Shown here one piece after another: positions 59,826 through 64,000 of a DNA stretch of 64,000 bases; positions within the stretch are counted from its first letter, which is position 1; every line of letters begins with the position of its first letter. The position numbers and the translations under genes are program-made. This DNA is from Buchnera aphidicola (Anoecia oenotherae). Its GTDB lineage: Bacteria; Pseudomonadota; Gammaproteobacteria; Enterobacterales; Enterobacteriaceae. The notes beneath the pieces were generated by a model. The model did no database searches. It was not told where the DNA came from and saw nothing but the letters and a program-made list of their open reading frames with translations. Location: contig NZ_CP033012.1 of assembly GCF_005080765.1 (NCBI RefSeq), forward strand, positions 438,976 to 502,975. Reading direction: 5' to 3'.

Positions 59826-61061
59826 TTAAAGCATATTTTTTCCATAATTCATTCTAGTAGTTCCAAAATAAGAAGCAATAGTTTGAGCTATATCTGAAAA
59901 AGTTTTTCTAAAACCTAAATATTTAGGTTCAATACTTAAACTATATATTAGTATAGGTATATTTTCTCTAGTATGATCAGTCCCAAACCATGTAGGATCA
60001 CAACCATGATCAGAGGTTATAATTAACAAATCATCTTTTTTTAAAGATTTTAAAATTTCAGGCAATCTAGAATCAAACAACTCTAGTCCTGCAGCATAAC
60101 CAGATACATCTCTTCTATGTCCCCAAGAAGAATCAAAATCAACAAAATTAACAAAAATCATAGAATTGTCTTGATTACATTCTTGAATTTCTGTTAAAGT
60201 ACAATTAAATAATTCATCTATACCAGTAGCTTTTATTTTTTTTGAAATTCCTACATTAGCATATATATCTGAAATTTTTCCTATAGAAATAACATTTCCT
60301 TTTTTTTCTTTGATAACTTTTTCCATTATAGTAACAGATGTAGGTTTAACTGAAAAATCATGCCGATTTCCTGTTCTATAAAATTCACTTTTACTCTGTC
60401 CAAGAAAAGGTCTAGTTATTACTCTAGCAATATTATATTTCTCTTCATCAAGTATTTTTCGGATATCTTGTCCTAATTTATTTAAATTATTTAATCCGAA
60501 TATTTTTTCATGACACGCTATTTGAAATACAGAATCTGCAGAAGTATAAAATATAGGATATTTAGTTTTTATATGTTTTTCCCCTAAAACACTTAAAATA
60601 TCTGTTCCAGAAGATCTGCAATTACCTAAATAACCATGTAAAAAACACTTATCTACAATTTTTTTTAACAAATTTTCAGGAAAACTATTTTTATATTCAA
60701 GAAAATAATCCCAATTAAAGAGAACAGGAACACCTGCTATTTCCCAATGTCCAGAAGAAGTGTCTTTTCCAGAAGATATTTCTTCTGCATAACCATAACT
60801 TCCTATTAAATCTAATGAATTATTGATTTCTAACCCGATCACTGGTTTTTTTCTCGATTTTTCAGCTGCTTTTGATATACCTAATTGAACTAAATTAGGG
60901 ATTTTTAACAATCCTTCTCTTAACTTACTATTTGCTAATCCTCTAAAACAATACTCAGCGATATGACCGAAAGTGTCTGATCCATTATCTTTGAATTTAT
61001 ATGAATCTTTTGTAGATCCAATTCCAAAAGAATCAAGTACTATCAAAATTACTCGTTTCAT
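59826..61061 (-). CDS. deoB: Phosphopentomutase
   Basis: Interconverts (deoxy)ribose 1- and 5-phosphate. Alkaline-phosphatase fold with metal-binding VLDSFGIGS, the phosphorylated Thr in GKDTSSGHWE, VDFDSSWGHRRD and ITSDHGCDPTW...DHTRE. 411 aa (E. coli 407). GGAGTGA precedes the ATG. With DeoD it links nucleosides to pentose phosphates and so to Rpe. Confidence 0.97.
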   Translation of the reverse strand: MKRVILIVLDSFGIGSTKDSYKFKDNGSDTFGHIAEYCFRGLANSKLREGLLKIPNLVQLGISKAAEKSRKKPVIGLEINNSLDLIGSYGYAEEISSGKDTSSGHWEIAGVPVLFNWDYFLEYKNSFPENLLKKIVDKCFLHGYLGNCRSSGTDILSVLGEKHIKTKYPIFYTSADSVFQIACHEKIFGLNNLNKLGQDIRKILDEEKYNIARVITRPFLGQSKSEFYRTGNRHDFSVKPTSVTIMEKVIKEKKGNVISIGKISDIYANVGISKKIKATGIDELFNCTLTEIQECNQDNSMIFVNFVDFDSSWGHRRDVSGYAAGLELFDSRLPEILKSLKKDDLLIITSDHGCDPTWFGTDHTRENIPILIYSLSIEPKYLGFRKTFSDIAQTIASYFGTTRMNYGKNML

Positions 61062-61422
61062 ATAAATATCACTCCATATATATATACATTATTATAACAA
61101 ATGTGCATCTATACTTCTTTATAAAAAATCACTATACTTAATATACGCAAAATACAATCTATATAAATTATATTTTACATATCTAAAAAAACAAATTTCG
61201 TTTTTAAATCACATATTTATAATGATTAATGTTTTTAATTAAAAAATACTTTATTCAGATTAAATGTTAATTATTTTCTTTAATTAATAAAATTTTCTAT
61301 TTTAAAAAAATAAAGTTTTAAAAAAATATTTAACATTTAAGTGTATTATTTTTTACAAAAAATTTTTTTTGTTTTATACAAATGAATGTATTTATTTATT
61401 AAAATAAGTATTTCTTTTAAAA
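61062..61422. other. Spacer prfC to deoB, no gene seen
   Basis: 361 bp without a credible frame. In E. coli osmY, several yjj genes, deoC and deoA occupy this interval. I see no remnant of them. Confidence 0.6.
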
Positions 61423-63024
61423 TTAAAAATTTATTGTACTAGAGAAAGATATGTATTTCTTATATAGATCAGACGTAATCTTTAAATTTGCTGAACTTGT
61501 AGCTATATAAACTAAGTTTTTTTTAAAATCAAGAGCTAAGTACTGAGAATACTTATTCATAAAATCTTTCAATTTTTTTTTAGATTTACATTTAATCCAT
61601 CTAATTAAAGATATATTAATATCATTATATACTATATCAACTTTATACTCTATTTTTAGACGATCAAGTACTACTTCAAATTGTAACAAACCTATAGCAC
61701 CTAAAAATATAGTATTATTATCTATTTTTTTAAAAACTTGTATAGTTCCTTCTTCAGATAACTCTATTAATCCTTTAACTAATTGTTTTTTTTTTAAAGG
61801 ATTTTTCAATAATATTTTTTTAAAAATTTCTGGAGCAAATAATGGAATTTCTATAAAACTAAAATTTTCCCCTTCAGTAAAAGTGTCTCCTATATTTATA
61901 GTACCATGATTATGTATTCCAATAACATCTCCTGGATAAGCAACATTAACTATTCGTCTTTCTCCTGCTATAAAATATACAGCATCTGATAAAACAAATA
62001 TTTTTCCTGTACGAACATTTTTTAACTTCATGCCTTTAAAAAAAGTTCCAGATACAACTCTCATAAAAGCAACTCGATCACGATGTCTTAAATCCATATT
62101 TGCTTGAATTTTAAAAATAAAACCTGTTACAAAAGATTCTTTTGGATCAACTATTCGAACATTAGTTTTTCTAGAATTAGGACTCGGTGCATATTTCACT
62201 ACATAATCTAACATGTAATCAATTCCGAAATTTCCTAGAGCTGTACCAAAAAATACAGGAGTAGATATAGACTTAAGAAATTCTATAGAATCATACTTAT
62301 CATATACGTTTTCTATTAATTGTAATTCTTCATATATTTCTTCAGCATAATTTTCTTCATATATCTTTTTTAAAGAAAATAAATTTAAAATTTTAGGATA
62401 ATTAAATAAAATATCGTGATTTTGTTTATTTTTTTTTTTTTTTAAATATTTATATATTTTTTTATCTTTTAAACTATAAATTCCGTAAAAACTAGTTCCA
62501 GAACCTATAGGCCAATTTATAGGAATACATTTAATATTTAAATCTGATTCAATTTCGTCTAACAAAGATATAGAATTCTTAGAATATCGATCTAATTTAT
62601 TAATAAACGTTATAATTGGAGTTTTTCTTAATCTAGTAACTTCAATTAATTTTTTTGTTCTTTCTTCTACTCCTTTAGCAGCATCTATTATCATTATACA
62701 AAAATCTACTGCTGTTAAAATACGGTATGTATCTTCAGAAAAATCTTCGTGTCCAGGAGTATCTAAAAGATTTATTATATAATTTTTATAAGAAAACTGC
62801 ATGACCGATGTAGTAACAGAAATTCCTCTTCTTCTTTCTATCTCCATCCAATCAGATTTTGCATATTTACTACTTCCCTTCGATTTTACTGTCCCCGTTG
62901 TATGTATAACTTTTCCTAAAAACAACATCTTTTCTGTAACAGTAGTTTTACCTGCATCTGGATGCGAAATAATAGCGAACGTCCGTCTTTTTTTTATTCT
63001 ATCTTCATAGTTAATAGTAAACAT
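61423..63024 (-). CDS. prfC: Peptide chain release factor 3
   Basis: GTPase that recycles RF1/RF2. G1 SHPDAGKTT, G2 ERRRGISVTTSV, G3 LDTPGHEDFSEDTYR, G4 NKLDR; the EF-G-like domains II and III follow (FIFKIQANMDLRHRDRVAFMRV). 533 aa (E. coli 529), with a lysine-rich insertion near 195. The start MFTINYEDRIKKRRTFAIISHPD aligns with E. coli. RF3 is dispensable in E. coli, so its retention is mildly notable. Confidence 0.96.
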   Translation of the reverse strand: MFTINYEDRIKKRRTFAIISHPDAGKTTVTEKMLFLGKVIHTTGTVKSKGSSKYAKSDWMEIERRRGISVTTSVMQFSYKNYIINLLDTPGHEDFSEDTYRILTAVDFCIMIIDAAKGVEERTKKLIEVTRLRKTPIITFINKLDRYSKNSISLLDEIESDLNIKCIPINWPIGSGTSFYGIYSLKDKKIYKYLKKKKNKQNHDILFNYPKILNLFSLKKIYEENYAEEIYEELQLIENVYDKYDSIEFLKSISTPVFFGTALGNFGIDYMLDYVVKYAPSPNSRKTNVRIVDPKESFVTGFIFKIQANMDLRHRDRVAFMRVVSGTFFKGMKLKNVRTGKIFVLSDAVYFIAGERRIVNVAYPGDVIGIHNHGTINIGDTFTEGENFSFIEIPLFAPEIFKKILLKNPLKKKQLVKGLIELSEEGTIQVFKKIDNNTIFLGAIGLLQFEVVLDRLKIEYKVDIVYNDINISLIRWIKCKSKKKLKDFMNKYSQYLALDFKKNLVYIATSSANLKITSDLYKKYISFSSTINF

Positions 63025-64000
63025 TCATTGATCCATACATATTTTATAATAAATAAATTTAATCCCTTTTAAAAATGTCTTACAAGACTTACTAAATAAC
63101 TATAGATTGATTAACATTTATATAAATATTAGTATCTTATACTAAGACAAATAGATTAGCTTAAAATTAAGCTATATTATATCCAAAGTATATTATGAAT
63201 TACATTTGAGTATTATGAAACTTATATAACTTAAATAGTATAGTACATTATATATATATATATTATTCAAATAAAAACATTAGACTAAAAATAATCAATA
63301 TTGTATTTTATATATACTTAAAATCAATTTTATGACTGTTCATTTATATAATAATTGTATTGATATTTTCATATTTTATATTATCTAATTCTATTTTATA
63401 AAATATATATGTATATACTTTATATTAATATTTCATTATATATATTGAATATTATGTTTTAAACTACTCAAATAATGTCATAATTAATTACTATACTATT
63501 TTTTTAATGAAAATTAAAAAAAATAAAAAATAAAATTATTCTGTTAAATATATAAAAGCGTATTAATTTATTTTTTATAGAAATTCATTAATCATTTAAC
63601 TAATACTTAAATAGTTAATTATACCTTTTTTTTTTTTTTTTTTTTTTTATTTTTTGTGTATATTTTTTTTTTTTTTTTCTTTTATTTTTTTAAAAGTTCT
63701 ATAGGTACTATTGTTTTTTTTTCCTCGTTTGTTACTTTTCATTTTTTTTTTTTTTCGAATTTTATAGGGTCGATTTTTTTTTTTTATTTGTTTTTGTATT
63801 TTTTAAATAAAGAATACTACTTTACTTTCAAGTAAACAAGAAAAATTATTCTCATGTTTCTTTTCTGTAAAATAAATAGAATTTAAAAAAATACTATTTT
63901 CATCTTTTTTTTACATAGCAAAAATTATTACATGAAAAATAATCCTATTAGAAACATAGACTTTTCCTCCACATATAGAATTGTAAATATATTTAAAATA
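63025..64000. other. Gene-free region with clustered poly-T tracts
   Basis: 976 bp after the prfC start to the window edge. Nothing is recognisable up to about 63620. Then come T runs of 23 (63626-63648), 16 (63663-63678), 9 (63714-63722), 14 (63742-63755) and 12 (63774-63785). Read on the minus strand they fall in short lysine-rich frames broken by stops. Near the right edge a minus frame (CGGKVYVSNRIIFHVIIF) runs in from beyond the window and stops at about 63912. A dying lysine-rich gene is possible, but I cannot name it. Confidence 0.5.
63626..63785. repeat. Cluster of long poly-T homopolymers
   Basis: Five T tracts of 23, 16, 9, 14 and 12 bases within 160 bp, the densest homopolymer cluster in the window. 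Exact lengths depend on sequencing quality. Confidence 0.8.

Overview
The window is a stretch of an extremely AT-rich, reduced gammaproteobacterial chromosome. It is almost certainly Buchnera aphidicola, the nutritional endosymbiont of aphids. Three things point there: the proteins read as shortened, lysine/isoleucine/asparagine-rich versions of Escherichia coli proteins; the gene order is E. coli-like with most intervening genes removed; and the rRNA genes are split, with tRNA-Glu-23S-5S downstream of aroE and no 16S. I cannot name the aphid host from sequence alone. I see no insertion sequence, prophage, CRISPR array, toxin-antitoxin pair or foreign island.

Layout. 1-2657 (minus): cyoB (cut by the window edge) and cyoA, terminal quinol oxidase. 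2851-21661 (mostly plus): bolA, tig, clpP, clpX, lon, ppiD, the ABC exporter pair mdlA-mdlB, 4.5S RNA (minus), dnaX plus an eroded remnant of its tau-specific tail, ybaB, htpG, adk, tRNA-Arg (minus), folD. 21658-23822: cysS (minus), ybeD (plus), a CspE-type cold-shock gene (minus). 23972-29092 (minus): tsaC, aroE (broken at a poly-A tract), tRNA-Glu, 23S, 5S. 29842-31305 (plus): def-fmt. 31502-51376 (minus): the joined alpha, spc and S10 ribosomal operons in complete E. coli order, then the str operon (tuf, fusA, rpsG, rpsL) and tusB-tusC-tusD. 51377-53240: about 1.9 kb with no gene. 53241-54419: tsgA. 54618-63024 (minus): trpS (broken at a poly-A tract), rpe, aroB, aroK, deoD, deoB, prfC, with tRNA-Ser on plus. 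63025-64000: AT-rich decay with clustered long poly-T tracts.

How the genes work together. The core is translation: 27 ribosomal proteins, EF-Tu, EF-G, RF3, three tRNAs, 23S/5S, two aminoacyl-tRNA synthetases, Def/Fmt for initiator formylation, and TsaC and TusBCD for tRNA modification. Around it are protein quality control (trigger factor, ClpXP, Lon, PpiD, HtpG), protein export (SecY, 4.5S RNA), respiration (CyoAB) and shikimate-pathway genes (aroB, aroE, aroK), which fit the known role of Buchnera in supplying aromatic amino acids to its host.

The most notable observations concern decay and homopolymers. aroE and trpS, both expected to be needed, are each interrupted at a poly(A) run and would be restored by one extra A. 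The first break in the dnaX remnant is also restored by one extra A in an A11 run. This fits the transcriptional slippage reported for Buchnera, but a systematic homopolymer under-call by the sequencer would look the same. No previously undescribed multi-gene system is visible.
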